Notes: generated from the sequence alone by a model not told the origin. Positions 37,701 through 45,227 are shown, counted from the first letter of the stretch. The stretch is 53,504 bases of DNA from Tidjanibacter sp. (GCA_017466345.1 JAFTUI010000021.1:1-53504), one strand, 5' to 3'. A program made the numbers and translations.

Positions 37701-38429
37701 ACGGGTTGGGTCATCAAGATCCTTGCCCGTATTGAGGCAGATGAGGTGGTCGTGCGCCATAGCATCGTCCGCATCGGTAAAGTGTACATCGTTGGTGCAG
37801 ATATACTTCACACCGTGCTTCTTAGCCAACTCCACAAGCAGAGGATTAACCCTATCCTGCGCCTCTATGACATCGTGAGGACGTGTGGGATCCTTGGGGT
37901 TGTGACGCTGCAACTCCAAGTAGTAGTCCTCGCCAAAGACACCCTTATACCACTCTATTATCCTCTCCGCCTCGGCTGTGTTACCCGCCAAGAGAGCCTT
38001 GGGCACCTCGCCCGCAATACAAGCCGAGCAGCAGATGATACCCTCGTGCAACTCCTCCAAAATTTTGTGGTCAATACGGGGCTTGCCGTAGTAGGAGCCC
38101 TCGGTAAAACCTATGGAGATGAGCTTAATGAGATTGTGATAACCCGTAGCATTCTTCGCAAGGAGTATAAGGTGGAACCTACGCTCGGTCTCCTTGCTCT
38201 TCTGGTGACGATCGGCAACGATGTAAGCCTCGCAACCTATGATGGGTTTAATGCCCGCTTTGATTGCCGCATCGTAGAACTCTTTGGCTCCGTACATATT
38301 GCCGTGGTCGGTAATAGCCACCGCCTCCATACCATACTCTTTGGTGCGTGCAACAATCGAGGGGATAGATGCCGCGCCATCGAGGATGGAGTATTGCGTA
38401 TGTACGTGAAGATGAACAAATTGAGCCAT
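34788..38429 (-). CDS. dnaE: DNA polymerase III alpha subunit
   Basis: The replicative polymerase has 1213 residues. The N-terminal PHP domain (FVHLHVHTQYSILDGAASI) is followed by the polymerase core with SVGPGRGSAAGS and the catalytic aspartates in PDVDVDFDEDGR. Finger motifs (YRPGPMEKIPNFIARKQG) come next, then a helix-hairpin-helix region (MAGIKGVGEGAV) and the OB fold near the end. Length and order fit DnaE1. The TATCTTTG at 38464-38457 supplies a promoter, and trxA follows. Confidence 0.97.
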   Translation of the reverse strand: MAQFVHLHVHTQYSILDGAASIPSIVARTKEYGMEAVAITDHGNMYGAKEFYDAAIKAGIKPIIGCEAYIVADRHQKSKETERRFHLILLAKNATGYHNLIKLISIGFTEGSYYGKPRIDHKILEELHEGIICCSACIAGEVPKALLAGNTAEAERIIEWYKGVFGEDYYLELQRHNPKDPTRPHDVIEAQDRVNPLLVELAKKHGVKYICTNDVHFTDADDAMAHDHLICLNTGKDLDDPTRMRYTGEEYFKSPEEMAQLFADYPEALATTVEIAEKVEKYNLNHDPLMPNFEVPESLAIDEAKLKESILKKTKDEAEKEAIAAADSIYKYAEEHPEVGERLTVAKQFQYLTYLVYEGARVRYGKTLGEELEKRIAYELSVIENMGFPGYFLIVWDYIRAARELGVSVGPGRGSAAGSVVAYCLKITNIDPIKYDLLFERFLNPDRISLPDVDVDFDEDGRADVLNYVIEKYGRKRVAQIVTFGTMAPKMAIKDVARVQKLPLPESDRLTKLIPDKIENGKKQTPFEWLYETQSDFAAEKNSDNPLIQNTLRYAEKLEGSVRQTGVHACGVIIGKDDLEKFAPIATAKDADLNVVQFEGKFVESVGLIKMDFLGLKTLSIIKDALENVKRTTGKVIDIDAIPLDDKKTYALFSHGDTTGVFQFESPGMKKHLRALKPTRLEDLIAMNALYRPGPMEKIPNFIARKQGKEQITYDFPEMEKYLYDTYGITVYQEQVMLLSQLLAGFTGGEADTLRKAMGKKQREVLDKMKPKFIDGAAAKGHDVPTLEKIWSEWEAFASYAFNKSHATCYAYVAYQTAYLKAHYPAEFMAALLSRNLASMDKLTNFMDEARKMKIKVLGPDVNKSVHTFSADKEGNIRFGMAGIKGVGEGAVKELVAERERGGDFKDIYDFVERVDLTTVNKKAIENMALAGAFDSILGFHRSKLFVVQKESDVTFLEQVVRYGQKFQQDQNNAQQSLFGGMVDVALQKPLLPPLPEWSRLETLNREKEMTGMYLSSHPLDEYSVIIRYVCNTPLTKFSNIADVGQRDFVAGGMVTDVQNLMTSTGRPFGKFKLEDYSGEHEFALFGKDYEQFRPFLFKGYYLMIKGSVRPKPYNQEELEAKINQITQLQDLGDEVIKEMNINIFVEDLTAELREELTTRFKKSKGKTKLTLRVCDSKSGVAVQFYPKKLKVGVTQELLDFFGDNAIAFKLIS

Positions 38430-38456
38430 ACCAAAGCATTTTAGGTCATATTATAT

Positions 38457-38464
38457 GCAAAGAT
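38457..38464 (-). promoter_or_regulatory. dnaE -7 element
   Basis: TATCTTTG on the minus strand lies 27 bases before the dnaE start codon. The -33 position falls in AATTGAG repeats and lacks TTTG. Confidence 0.55.
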
Positions 38465-38469
38465 ACAAT

Positions 38470-38945
38470 AAAAATTGAGAATTGAAAATTGAGAATTGAA
38501 AATTGAGAATTGAAAGTTAATGATTTTTTTCATCAACTCTCCTGAAAGTTGCCCACGAGATAGCCGAGGGGAGAGGTTATATCGTGGAGGAAATTTTGTG
38601 CCAAAAGAAGGAGCGACACCGCAGTTTGCTTGACGCAAATGAGGAAGCCGACTATCTCGCAGTGCGGTGCAAAAGTTATCCACGAGATAGCCGAGTAGAG
38701 AGGTTATATCGTGGAGGAAATTTTGTGCCAAAAGAAGGAGCGACACCGCAGTTTACTTTGGCGTAAATGAGGAGGCCGACTATCTCGCAGTGCGGTGCAA
38801 AAGTTATCCACGAGATAGCCGAGTAGAGAGGTTATATCGTGGAGAAAATTTTGTGCCAAAAGAAGGAGCGACACCGCAGTTTGCTTGACGCAAATGAGGA
38901 TGTCGCTCTCTGAATTTTGGTGCAAAAGTTACCCACGAGATAACC
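38470..38945 (+). repeat. Repeat copy J: three tandem palindrome units (period 125-128)
   Basis: The 499-base gap between dnaE and aroE holds AATTGAG 7-mers (38472-38516) and then a tandem array. The marker CCACGAGA recurs at 38553, 38680, 38808 and 38933, giving three units of 127, 128 and 125 bases. Each unit has GGTTATATCGTGGAG, ATTTTGTGCC, the centre CCGCAGTTTGC or CCGCAGTTTAC with GTAAATGAGGA or GCAAATGAGGA, then GGTGCAAAAG. Only the third keeps a paired inner stem (GAGCGACA with TGTCGCTC); in the first two the right half is replaced by GCCGACTATCTCGC. The last arm runs into aroE. Confidence 0.9.
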
Positions 38946-39675
38946 TCGACCATATTCTGTACGAAGCTTCTGCCTGTAATACAAACATCCGCTGCCCATT
39001 GCAAATGCGGGTGCCCTGCTTTTGTCCCCGGCGGAGAAACTCGCTCGTTGCGGGGTTGTAGATAAGGTCGAAGAGCAGGTGGTCGGGGGTTAGATGTTCG
39101 TATGGTAGCGGTGGACACTCCCCTACTGCGGGGGCCATACCGAGAGGTGTGGCGTTGATTATGAGCCTATGGGCGGCGATGATTGTGGGGGTCAGCTCCT
39201 CGTATGAGAGGTCGCCCCTATCGCTATGCGATACCACCAGAAAATCAATATCTCTGTCTGCGAGAACACGTTGCACAGCCTTCGATGCGCCACCCGTGCC
39301 GAGCACCAGAGCTTTCACTTCCTCGCCACCGAGCACCTCGCCAAGAGCCATCGCAAAGCCTTCGTAGTCGGTGTTGTAGCCCACAAGCGAGCCATCTTCC
39401 TCCACCTTCACACAATTTACTGCTCCGATGCGTTGTGCCTCGCTGGAGAGTCGTGCAAGATGGGGCAAGATTTGCTCTTTGTAGGGGTGTGTGACATTGA
39501 AACCCCTGAGGTTGGGGTTTTGGGCAATCAGTGTGGGCAGATGCTCTATGCTCTCCAACTCCATTTTGCGGTATTCGCGCATATCGAGTTCGCCTGCCGA
39601 GGCGAATTTACGGGTAAAGTAGTCCGCCGATAGCGAGTGAGCCAAGGGCTTGCCTATGATACCATAGAGTTCCAT
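38929..39675 (-). CDS. aroE: Shikimate 5-dehydrogenase
   Basis: It reduces 3-dehydroshikimate with NADPH in aromatic amino-acid synthesis. The 248 residues show the substrate motif IGKPLAHSLSADYF, the catalytic lysine/aspartate regions NVTHPYKEQIL and GAVNCVK plus GYNTDYEGF, and the NADP loop VLGTGGASKAV. The final residues RLSRG and the stop codon are written by the outer arm of palindrome J, so the native C-terminus may have been replaced. It starts 15 bases after the VTT gene stop. Confidence 0.95.
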   Translation of the reverse strand: MELYGIIGKPLAHSLSADYFTRKFASAGELDMREYRKMELESIEHLPTLIAQNPNLRGFNVTHPYKEQILPHLARLSSEAQRIGAVNCVKVEEDGSLVGYNTDYEGFAMALGEVLGGEEVKALVLGTGGASKAVQRVLADRDIDFLVVSHSDRGDLSYEELTPTIIAAHRLIINATPLGMAPAVGECPPLPYEHLTPDHLLFDLIYNPATSEFLRRGQKQGTRICNGQRMFVLQAEASYRIWSRLSRG

Positions 39676-39690
39676 CTGCCGAGGGGTGTC

Positions 39691-40323
39691 TTAGAGTGCG
39701 CCACCGAGTAGCAGGAAGCCCCCCACGAGCAACACCGTAAAGGCTATGGCGCAGAGGTTGAAGTACTTGTCGATGAACTGTTTGATGGGTGCGCCAAACT
39801 TCCAGATGAGCGATGCCACGAGGAAGAACCTCAGACCGCGCGAGATGAGGCTTGCCAGCACAAAGATGCCGAAGTCGCCCACGCCGAGACATACACCTGC
39901 CGAGATGGTTATGAGTTTATAGGGCAGAGGCGTGAAGCCAGCTGTAAAGACGAGCCAGAAGTTCCATTTTGCGTAGAGGTCGGCGACATTGTTGAACGCC
40001 TCCTCGGAGAAGATTGTGGGTATGAACCAACTATCCACCAAATCCCACGCAAAGGCACCCAAGCCAAAGCCAATCATTGCACCAAAGACCGAACCTGCGG
40101 TGCAGAGGAGTGCGTATTTGAACGATTTTTTGGGCATACCGATGCAGAGTGCCATAAGCAACACATCGGGAGGTACGGGGAAGAAGATACTCTCGCACAT
40201 CGCGAAGATGAAGAGTGCCAAACCACCCCAGGGGCTCTCGGCCCACGAAAGCATCCAATTATATAGTCGGCGCACGATGCCGGGTTTTTTCTCTTGTTTC
40301 TCGGTTGTTTGTACTTCGCTCAT
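39691..40323 (-). CDS. VTT domain (DedA/YqaA-like) membrane protein
   Basis: The 210-residue inner-membrane protein has a basic N-terminus and about five hydrophobic segments. The VTT/SNARE-associated signature is visible: FFPVPPDVLLMALCIGMPKK, GSVFGAMIGFGLGAFAWDL and WLVFTAGFTPLPYKLITISAG, the last with the G-x-x-P-x-P pattern. Related proteins move lipids across the membrane; the substrate here is unknown. It heads an operon with aroE from the promoter at 40353-40383. Confidence 0.87.
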   Translation of the reverse strand: MSEVQTTEKQEKKPGIVRRLYNWMLSWAESPWGGLALFIFAMCESIFFPVPPDVLLMALCIGMPKKSFKYALLCTAGSVFGAMIGFGLGAFAWDLVDSWFIPTIFSEEAFNNVADLYAKWNFWLVFTAGFTPLPYKLITISAGVCLGVGDFGIFVLASLISRGLRFFLVASLIWKFGAPIKQFIDKYFNLCAIAFTVLLVGGFLLLGGAL

Positions 40324-40352
40324 AATCTATTAGTTTTCTTCTTTCAACGGCA

Positions 40353-40383
40353 CAAAGATACTTTTCATTATACTCTTTTCAAA
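40353..40383 (-). promoter_or_regulatory. Promoter of the VTT-aroE operon
   Basis: On the minus strand TTTG (40383-40380), 19 bases, then TATCTTTG (40360-40353) match the Bacteroidota consensus exactly. The start codon is 29 bases downstream. Confidence 0.8.
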
Positions 40384-40387
40384 AAAA

Positions 40388-40422
40388 AGCCCACAAAAAA
40401 GGCAGTCCATTTCTGAACTGCC
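40388..40422 (-). terminator. Terminator of tRNA-Leu
   Basis: On the minus strand the stem GGCAGT (40422-40417) with ACTGCC (40406-40401) is followed by TTTTTTG. It begins 3 bases after the tRNA 3' end. Confidence 0.85.
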
Positions 40423-40425
40423 TCG

Positions 40426-40507
40426 TGCCCAGGACAGGAATCGAACCTGCACGCCTTGCGGCACACGCACCTGAAACGTGCGCGTCTACCTATTCCGCCA
40501 CCTGGGC
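40426..40507 (-). tRNA. tRNA-Leu (anticodon CAG)
   Basis: The 82-base sequence folds into a class II cloverleaf. The acceptor stem is GCCCAGG with CCTGGGC, and the D arm is GCG/CGC with AATAGGTAGA. The anticodon stem is CACGT with GCGTG and the loop is TTCAGGT (anticodon CAG). A long variable arm TGCCGCAAGGCG and T arm GCAGG/CCTGT with TTCGATT complete it. The discriminator is A and CCA is not encoded. The long variable arm and A73 fit leucine. Confidence 0.95.
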
Positions 40508-40539
40508 ATCCGCGCCGACCATTTGGTCGTAAGAGCGTA

Positions 40540-40547
40540 CAAAGATA
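40540..40547 (-). promoter_or_regulatory. tRNA-Leu -7 element
   Basis: TATCTTTG on the minus strand lies 32 bases before the mature 5' end. The -33 region is AATTGAG repeat sequence without TTTG. Confidence 0.55.
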
Positions 40548-40860
40548 GTGATAAAATTGAGAATTGAAAATTGAGAATTGAAAATTTTATAAAAAAACTA
40601 ACATTACACCCGCCTTTAAGGGCGTGAGAGGTCTGTAAAAGAGCGGTAGATGCCAACCGCCCACCTTCGGTGGTCGTGGCAAGACGGAGTTTTGCAACTC
40701 CTATTTTCCCTATCACCCCTGTTATCCCTGTTACCCCTGTTACCCCTGCAAGAAAAACAGGGAAAAGCCCAAAAACCTCGCGGGTATTAAAAAAGATACC
40801 CAAGAACAATGGGGATGCCATAATTTTCAATTTTAACTTTCAATTTTCAACTTTAATAGG
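40548..40860. repeat. Short-repeat region between tRNA-Leu and the thioredoxin-fold gene
   Basis: No gene is seen. The region has AATTGAA 7-mers (about 40557-40585), a small hairpin ACCACCGAAGGTGG (reverse strand of 40661-40675), CCTGTTACC-type 9-mers (about 40717-40750) and AATTTTAAC/AATTTTCAAC units just before the promoter at 40861. The large palindrome is absent. Confidence 0.65.
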
Positions 40861-40868
40861 TATCTTTG
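40861..40868 (+). promoter_or_regulatory. -7 element 5 bases before a start codon
   Basis: TATCTTTG is followed by TGGAG and the ATG at 40874. With transcription normally beginning several bases after this element, the mRNA would be leaderless or nearly so. Confidence 0.6.
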
Positions 40869-40873
40869 TGGAG

Positions 40874-41338
40874 ATGAAGAGATTGTTCTGCATACTTGTG
40901 GCAGTGTTTGTCGCTGTGCTCTCGCTCTCGGCTCAGAGGGCAGAGGTGGGTTCCTATGCGCCCTACATTGGTGGCGTAGAGTGGATTAGCGACCGTTTGG
41001 AGGATAGCGATAGGGCTTTGATGGTGGAGTTTTTCCACTCCTCCAACCAGGATTGTCGCGACCATATCGACCACCTCAACGCCTTAGCGTGCGACTACCG
41101 CTACGATATGGACGTGTTGATGCTCACGCGCGAGCCCGCCGAGCAGGTGGCAGGGATGTTGCTGCACGAGTACCAATACTTCTATGTCGCCATTGACGAG
41201 AGCGGCAAGGTCTTCCGCGCTTTCGATGTGAAGCACGTTCCCTATGCTGTCGTCATCAACCCCAAAGGCGTCATAGTATGGGCAGGCAACCCTCTTACGC
41301 TCAACAACTTGATCATTAAGAAATTACTTCACAAATGA
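40874..41338 (+). CDS. Exported thioredoxin-fold protein lacking the CxxC pair
   Basis: The 154 residues begin with a signal peptide (MKRLFCILVAVFVAVLSLSA, cleavage before QRAEVG). The mature part reads like the N-terminal thioredoxin-like segments seen in Bacteroidota redoxins: VEFFHSSNQDCRDHIDHLNA at the usual active-site position, then VKHVPYAVVINPKGVIVWAG with the cis-proline. Only one cysteine lies at the active-site position, so classical dithiol chemistry is not expected. Its stop overlaps the meaB start by 4 bases (ATGA), so translation is coupled. The longer upstream frame is repeat sequence. Confidence 0.7.
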   Translation: MKRLFCILVAVFVAVLSLSAQRAEVGSYAPYIGGVEWISDRLEDSDRALMVEFFHSSNQDCRDHIDHLNALACDYRYDMDVLMLTREPAEQVAGMLLHEYQYFYVAIDESGKVFRAFDVKHVPYAVVINPKGVIVWAGNPLTLNNLIIKKLLHK

Positions 41339-42444
41339 GTTCCAACCACATAGACCACTTTGAGTATCATCATCGCGAGGAGCACAGCGATAGTGCGCTG
41401 AGCGTTACCGATGGCGTAGATAGCCAGCCCATAGTTAATCCCTATTTCAAGCGTGCGAGGAGGCGTGCGCTCTCCACCGAGGAGTATGTTAAAGGCATCT
41501 TGGAGGGCAACATTACCGTCCTCTCGCAAGCCATAACCCTCATAGAGAGCAACAACCGCGACCACTACGCACAGGCGCAGGAGATCATCGAGAGGTGCCT
41601 ACCCTACTCCGGCAAGTCGATGCGCATTGGTATTACGGGTGTGCCGGGTGCGGGCAAATCTACCTTCATTGAGGCTGTGGGCGGTATGGTAACCGAGCTC
41701 GGACACAAACTTGCAGTCCTTGCCATAGACCCCTCATCGGAGCGCACCGGTGGTTCCATCTTGGGCGACAAAACCCGTATGGAGACCATCTGCAACAACC
41801 CCAAAGTCTTCGTCCGCCCTTCGCCGAGTGCAGGCTCACTCGGTGGCGTGGCTCGCAAAACACGAGAGTCCATAGTGCTGTGTGAGGCTGCGGGCTTCGA
41901 TGTGGTATTCATCGAGACTGTGGGTGTTGGTCAGAGCGAAACCGCCGTACACTCTATGGTGGACATCTTTATGCTCTTGCAGATTTCGGGCGCAGGCGAT
42001 GAGTTGCAGGGCATCAAGAGGGGTATTATGGAGATGGCAGACGTGGTAGCCATTACCAAGGCAGATGGCGACAATCGCCACCGCGCAGAGTTGGCAAGGG
42101 CGCAGATTTTCAACGCTCTGAAACTCTTCCCTCCCACCGAGAGCGAATGGGCACCTCAGGTGCTGACCTGTTCGAGCCTTACGGGCAAGGGCATTGGCGA
42201 TGTGTGGAACACTGTGGAGGACTTCATACGCCACACCAAGCAGAACGGCTTTTTCTGCTCCAACCGCAACCGTCAGGGCAAGTATTGGATGTACGAGAGT
42301 ATCAACGAGAGCCTCAAAGCGGGCTTCTATGGCAACCCCACGATTGCCGAGCGACTGGCGTGCTACGAAGAGGCAGTGCTCTCGGACAAGATAAGTTCGT
42401 TTATCGCCGCCAAAGAGCTCCTCGACCTCTACAAAAAGGAGTAA
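41335..42444 (+). CDS. meaB: Methylmalonyl-CoA mutase-associated GTPase MeaB
   Basis: This G3E-family P-loop GTPase protects and reloads B12-dependent methylmalonyl-CoA mutase. The 369 residues contain GVPGAGKST at 102-110, LAIDPSSERTGGSILGDKTR, the family segment RPSPSAGSLGGVARKTRE and the G3 motif ETVGVGQSE; TKAD supplies base recognition. The mutase genes are not in the window; propionate metabolism through this mutase is common in Bacteroidales. It is coupled to the upstream thioredoxin-fold gene and ends before a strong terminator. Confidence 0.95.
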   Translation: MSSNHIDHFEYHHREEHSDSALSVTDGVDSQPIVNPYFKRARRRALSTEEYVKGILEGNITVLSQAITLIESNNRDHYAQAQEIIERCLPYSGKSMRIGITGVPGAGKSTFIEAVGGMVTELGHKLAVLAIDPSSERTGGSILGDKTRMETICNNPKVFVRPSPSAGSLGGVARKTRESIVLCEAAGFDVVFIETVGVGQSETAVHSMVDIFMLLQISGAGDELQGIKRGIMEMADVVAITKADGDNRHRAELARAQIFNALKLFPPTESEWAPQVLTCSSLTGKGIGDVWNTVEDFIRHTKQNGFFCSNRNRQGKYWMYESINESLKAGFYGNPTIAERLACYEEAVLSDKISSFIAAKELLDLYKKE

Positions 42445-42494
42445 TTTGTGACGGGCGCAAGGAGTGCCCTATTGCAAGACTCCCACCTAATGGC

Positions 42495-42545
42495 ACCCTT
42501 TTTGTGTTTATCAGCCTATGGATTAACACAAAAAGGGTTTTCGTT
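42495..42545 (+). terminator. Terminator after meaB
   Basis: An almost perfect inverted repeat, ACCCTTTTTGTGTTTA (42495-42510) with TTAACACAAAAAGGGT (42523-42538), is followed by TTCGTTTTATT. The nitroreductase ATG at 42551 is 13 bases further on, so that gene needs its own promoter or read-through. Confidence 0.75.
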
Positions 42546-42550
42546 TTATT

Positions 42551-43159
42551 ATGGACAAGAGTTTTATGCAGGCGATGGAGCATCGCCGCACCTATTATCA
42601 TATAGGGGATGAGTGTAGTGTTGAGCAGGGGCAGATTATTGATATGCTCGACAGGGTGCTGCTCTCTGTGCCTTCGGCTTTCAATGGGCAGAGCACACGT
42701 CTTGTACTCCTAATGGGCAGCCACCACCAAATGCTATGGGAGATTGTCAAACACACCCTCTCGGAGATAGTCCCCGAGGAGGCTATGGTGCGCACACGCG
42801 AAAAGATTGACAAGAGTTTTTTGGCAGGTTGTGGCACCATACTATTTTTTGAGGATAGGGCTGTGGTGGAGAGGCAGAAGAGAGAGAATCCCAAGTATGC
42901 CGAGTCGTTCGAGATGTACTCAGCCCAGACCTCTGCAATGCACCAATTTGCCATCTGGACACTCTTGGAGGATATGGGCTTCGGAGCCTCGCTGCAACAC
43001 TACAATCCACTGATTGATAGCCGCGTAGCGGAGCAGTGGAGCCTCAATGCCGAGTGGCGACTTATGGCACAAATGCCCTTCGGCACACCCCTCTCCTCTC
43101 CGCCCGAAAAGGAGCAACTTTTACCCTTGCACCACCGCAGACTTGTCTTTACCAACTAA
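42551..43159 (+). CDS. Nitroreductase family protein
   Basis: The 202-residue FMN-dependent oxidoreductase-like protein has the family N-terminus (FMQAMEHRRTYYHI, matching the R-R/S FMN phosphate motif), SVPSAFNGQSTRLVLL for FMN contact and, near the end, WTLLEDMGFGASLQHYNPL. It resembles the subgroup annotated as nitroreductase or oxidoreductase of the yeast Hbn1/Frm2 type. The natural substrate is unknown. The stop codon TAA is shared with the terminal inverted repeat of the 43158-43422 element. Confidence 0.88.
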   Translation: MDKSFMQAMEHRRTYYHIGDECSVEQGQIIDMLDRVLLSVPSAFNGQSTRLVLLMGSHHQMLWEIVKHTLSEIVPEEAMVRTREKIDKSFLAGCGTILFFEDRAVVERQKRENPKYAESFEMYSAQTSAMHQFAIWTLLEDMGFGASLQHYNPLIDSRVAEQWSLNAEWRLMAQMPFGTPLSSPPEKEQLLPLHHRRLVFTN

Positions 43160-43422
43160 TTAACGTGAGTTTCGCGAAAATGGCGCATTGCTAACTCGCT
43201 ATCAATAAGAGGCTTGTGATTGAGCCATTTCCGCAAACCTCACGTTAGGGCTTGCGGAGCAAGCCCCTTAGCCCACTGCGTGGGCTGCTTAATGTTTACA
43301 TTCCTCCCTAAATCCCTCCTTTGACAAAGGAGGGACTTGGTCAAAGAGCCTTTCAAGGCTCTTTGAGAAAGCGGAAGTTTCGGAATTTCAACAAGTTGAA
43401 ATTCACGAAACTCACGTTAATT
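43158..43422. mobile_element. MITE-like island with perfect 17-bp terminal inverted repeats
   Basis: Ends AATTAACGTGAGTTTCG (43158-43174) and CGAAACTCACGTTAATT (43406-43422) are perfect inverted repeats. The 265 bases between consist almost only of further hairpins: TAACGTGAG...GCCATTTCCGC...CTCACGTTA (43161-43247), GGGCTTGCGGAGCAAGCCC, AGCCCACTGCGTGGGCT, CCCTCCTTTGACAAAGGAGG and CAAAGAGCCTTTCAAGGCTC. There is no coding frame. It looks like a non-autonomous element inserted between two convergent genes. No clear target duplication was seen. Confidence 0.65.
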
Positions 43423-43444
43423 ATTGCAGGTTATATCTGAGGGC

Positions 43445-44041
43445 TCAGAAGAGCGAGAGTTGGTCCTTGTCGTGGATGAAGGTTAGGCGATGGTGGGGCG
43501 AGAGTCCATATTCGGCGATAGCCACACGATGCGCCTTTGTGGGATAGCCCGCATTTTTCGCCCATCCATACATTGGGAACTCCTCGCCAATGCGCTCCAT
43601 ATACTCGTCACGGAAGGTCTTGGCGAGTACCGATGCCGCAGCGATGTTGGCAAAACGAGCATCGCCTTTGACCTCGCAGCGATAGGGGATGTCGAGCCTC
43701 GGACGGAAGCGGTTGCCGTCAATCAAGAGGTGGTCGGGGCGCACCGAGAGCCTTTCGACAGCCCTCTGCATAGCCTCGAAGGAGGCATTGAGGATGTTCA
43801 TCTGGTCTATCTCCTTGGCACTAACCTCTGCCACAGCCCACGCCACAGCATTGTCGATGATGTGTTGTCGCACCTCGAAACGCTCACGGGCAGTCATCTG
43901 CTTGGAGTCGTTCAACAACGGGTGGTAGTAGTCGGGAGGCAGTATTACCGCCGCCGCAAAGACAGGACCGGCAAGACACCCCCTGCCCGCCTCGTCACAC
44001 CCTGCCTCGATGCACTCTTTCTTATAGGATATTTCGAGCAT
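43445..44041 (-). CDS. rnhB: Ribonuclease HII
   Basis: It removes ribonucleotides from RNA-DNA hybrids. The 198 residues contain the type 2 signature [13 protein letters not shown] (catalytic Asp16, Glu17), the LNDSK motif and the [13 protein letters not shown] block. The -7 element TATTTTTG at 44056-44049 ends 7 bases before the ATG, so this mRNA may be leaderless. It is divergent from the membrane-protein gene at 44106. Confidence 0.95.
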   Translation of the reverse strand: MLEISYKKECIEAGCDEAGRGCLAGPVFAAAVILPPDYYHPLLNDSKQMTARERFEVRQHIIDNAVAWAVAEVSAKEIDQMNILNASFEAMQRAVERLSVRPDHLLIDGNRFRPRLDIPYRCEVKGDARFANIAAASVLAKTFRDEYMERIGEEFPMYGWAKNAGYPTKAHRVAIAEYGLSPHHRLTFIHDKDQLSLF

Positions 44042-44048
44042 AGTGGCA

Positions 44049-44098
44049 CAAAAATAGCAATTTTTAGCCTATTTTCACACCACAAATCGTTATATTTG
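44049..44098. promoter_or_regulatory. Divergent promoters, both close to start codons
   Basis: TATTTTTG on the minus strand (44056-44049) is 7 bases before the rnhB ATG (44041). TATATTTG on the plus strand (44091-44098) is 7 bases before the ATG at 44106. The symmetric placement suggests that both transcripts start at or very near their start codons. Confidence 0.6.
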
Positions 44099-44105
44099 TG
44101 GCGAA

Positions 44106-45110
44106 ATGCAACGACAACAGACCGACATACTCAAACAACCTATCCCCACACTGCTCTTTACCTTTGTGGCGCTATTGGCTGCCGAGACACTCCGAGCCAT
44201 CCGAGTGCCCTACGAAGCCGAGAGCCTTGCAGGCGTACTCTCGCCACTCGGCGAGTGGATAGACTCCTCGCTTGGGTATGTAGGGGGTATCATTACAGCC
44301 ATCCTTTCGGTAGTTGTCGCCTCGGTAATCATCACACGCATCATCTCGCGCTACTCGCTCTCGGTTGTGAAGTCCTTAGTACCGATGGTGTTGTTTGTGG
44401 TGGGCGTGTGCGGTGTGGTCTTCTCCATTGGTTCGCCATCCATACTGCTGGCAGTGCTGATGATTGTCCACGCCACCGACCTGATGATTATGAGTTTCAA
44501 GCGCACCGAGCGATTTAGCGAAGTAATGAGGGCTTCGTTCTGGACGGGATTGGCTGCCCTTGTGGTGCCCGATATGGTCTATCTGCTACTGCTGCTCCCC
44601 CTCCAATGGCTCATTTGGCAACGCTCCCCCCGCGAGATGGTGGCAGGAGTTATTATGGCACTACTCCCTCTGCTGCCCGCCTCGTTCTGCTATTGGGTAG
44701 GCGGCAAAGAGCCCTTGTGGCTCGTGGGCGAGTGGTGCAACTCTCTCTCGGTGCCCCACACCCCCGACCTTGTAGGACTCTACCATAGTGTGGGAGGCTT
44801 GGGCTCGGCAATGCTCTTCGGGGCGTTGTTGCTACTCACCCTGCTGAGCATTGTGGTCTTCGTGGTAGGCTTTACCTCTATGCGCCTTAGGGCTCGCAAA
44901 GGGCATATCTACTTCACAACGCTCTATCTTGTCGGACTCGTTATGTTGCTCTATGGCTTGCGCCCCCAGGTAGCACTATCAGTTATGGGCTTTGCCTCCG
45001 TACCCCTCATCCACACCTTCTTTGTAAGGCGCAAAGGGGTGGCAAGTGCTATTATATATATGGTATTGGTCGCCCTCTCGCTCATAAGCACGCTAATACC
45101 GCTACTATAA
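44106..45110 (+). CDS. Polytopic membrane protein of unknown function
   Basis: The 334-residue protein is almost entirely hydrophobic, with roughly eight to ten membrane segments, for example YVGGIITAILSVVVASVIIT, SLVPMVLFVVGVCGVVFSI and VVPDMVYLLLLLPLQWLIW. The segment LPLQWLIWQRSPREMVAG then MALLPLLPASFCYW resembles uncharacterised Bacteroidota membrane proteins (DUF6427-like, a tentative comparison). No enzymatic motif is seen. It stands alone, divergent from rnhB, with an AraC regulator gene 117 bases downstream. Confidence 0.6.
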   Translation: MQRQQTDILKQPIPTLLFTFVALLAAETLRAIRVPYEAESLAGVLSPLGEWIDSSLGYVGGIITAILSVVVASVIITRIISRYSLSVVKSLVPMVLFVVGVCGVVFSIGSPSILLAVLMIVHATDLMIMSFKRTERFSEVMRASFWTGLAALVVPDMVYLLLLLPLQWLIWQRSPREMVAGVIMALLPLLPASFCYWVGGKEPLWLVGEWCNSLSVPHTPDLVGLYHSVGGLGSAMLFGALLLLTLLSIVVFVVGFTSMRLRARKGHIYFTTLYLVGLVMLLYGLRPQVALSVMGFASVPLIHTFFVRRKGVASAIIYMVLVALSLISTLIPLL

Positions 45111-45216
45111 CCCCCATTCAAGTATTTTCTTTCAACCAAGTCGCTCGAAAACGTAGTGTTGGCACAACGTTGAAAGTTATCCCCCCGAAATCTCTTCTTG
45201 GCAGGTTGTGGTCAGG

Positions 45217-45224
45217 TAACTTTG
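45217..45224 (+). promoter_or_regulatory. -7 element immediately before the AraC-type gene
   Basis: TAACTTTG ends 3 bases before the ATG at 45228. If used, the transcript must be leaderless or start inside the coding region. The only other in-frame start (GTG/ATG region at 45198) lies upstream of this element. Confidence 0.45.
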
Positions 45225-45227
45225 CGT

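Noticed and set aside
38553-38945. Regular direct repeats that might be a CRISPR array.
   Set aside because: The period is about 127 bases with the whole unit repeated; there are no short repeats separated by unique spacers, and no cas genes.
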